DNA of 64,000 nucleotides from the NCBI GenBank assembly GCA_934047225.1, contig OW203986.1:18541221-18605220 (forward strand), in the 5' to 3' direction. The position numbers and the translations under genes were made by a program. The notes beneath the pieces are model-generated. The model was given only the letters and a program-made list of their open reading frames with translations, was not told the DNA's origin and searched no databases. Shown here piece after piece: positions 63,693 to 64,000 of the stretch. The stretch comes from Ypsolopha sequella (lineage: Eukaryota; Arthropoda; Insecta; Lepidoptera; Ypsolophidae). Within the stretch, counting starts at the first letter, position 1, and every line of letters begins with the position of its first letter.

Positions 63693-64000
63693 GTTTCACT
63701 TATTTTTAAAGTGATTTGTATTTTTCAATGCCTGAATTGACACTGAATTGAATTGGTTCCAGAGTCTTGCAGCGTGTACCGTAAATGAGTCATTGTAAAA
63801 TCCTGTTCTGTTTTCTGGAATAGCTATCCTGTGACTATTGCAGGAGCGCATTTCAGGCCCGCGTTCATAAATAAATGTGAAACGTTCACGGAGGTAACTA
63901 GGAGCAGAGGTATTGCTTAACACACTATAGAAGAGAGAAAGAATGTGAGCATTTTTGCTAAGACGAATGGGGAGCCAATTTACCTGGGAACGGAATTGTG
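63693..64000 (-). mobile_element. LINE ORF2 C-terminus running off the window
   Basis: The minus strand reads QFRSQVNWLPIRLSKNAHIL, SNTSAPSYLRERFTF and FTVHAARLWNQFNSVSIQAL to the stop at 63696, a typical Jockey/CR1-type ORF2 end. The rest lies beyond position 64000. Confidence 0.85.

Overview
The window is AT-rich animal DNA that I read as insect, most likely Lepidoptera. The evidence is its repeat content: several APE-type LINE lineages, RTE-like 3' ends with an ATCGCTT/AAGCGAT hairpin, many palindromic MITEs, and a repeat family with GCCAAGTGCGAGTC and CGGAACCCTAAAA ends. This is inference from repeat style, since no host gene could be identified. Almost every recognisable feature is a transposable element or its remnant.

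Layout. 0-3.4 kb: 3' part of a Tc1/mariner-IS630-like transposase, then a stretch with duplicated splice-acceptor/exon starts. 3.5-12.6 kb: a near full-length two-ORF LINE (LINE1) whose 3' UTR is split by a second full-length LINE (LINE2, PHD-finger ORF1). 12.6-23 kb: RTE tails, a decayed two-exon YqaJ-type nuclease gene with a MITE in its intron, a tandem tRNA-like repeat, a 489-bp-arm inverted repeat, several foldback MITEs, and a common lepidopteran-type repeat that took two separate DNA-transposon insertions, one of them GC-rich with a 7-bp target duplication. 23-31 kb: mostly featureless AT-rich DNA with a miRNA-like hairpin. 31.1-34.2 kb (minus strand): an intact single-ORF non-LTR retroelement with a C2H2 finger, RT and a restriction-enzyme-like endonuclease, with complementary 14-nt segments around its coding region. 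34-56 kb: LINE 3' fragments, palindromic MITEs (one with perfect 85-bp arms), a hAT-like element with a nested MITE, and a 132-bp satellite inside a repeat. 56.4-61.8 kb: a three-level nest, with a recent non-coding LTR retrotransposon inside a 5'-truncated LINE inside another interspersed repeat. The right edge holds two more LINE 3' ends.

These genes do not form a pathway. LINE ORF1/ORF2 pairs encode an RNA-binding particle protein plus an endonuclease/reverse transcriptase. The MITEs and the LTR element are non-autonomous and depend on enzymes encoded elsewhere. The main interest is the insertion chronology, readable from target-site duplications, and a few elements whose family I cannot name. 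Splice sites, exons and element ends are visual calls; nothing was aligned by computer or searched against a database.
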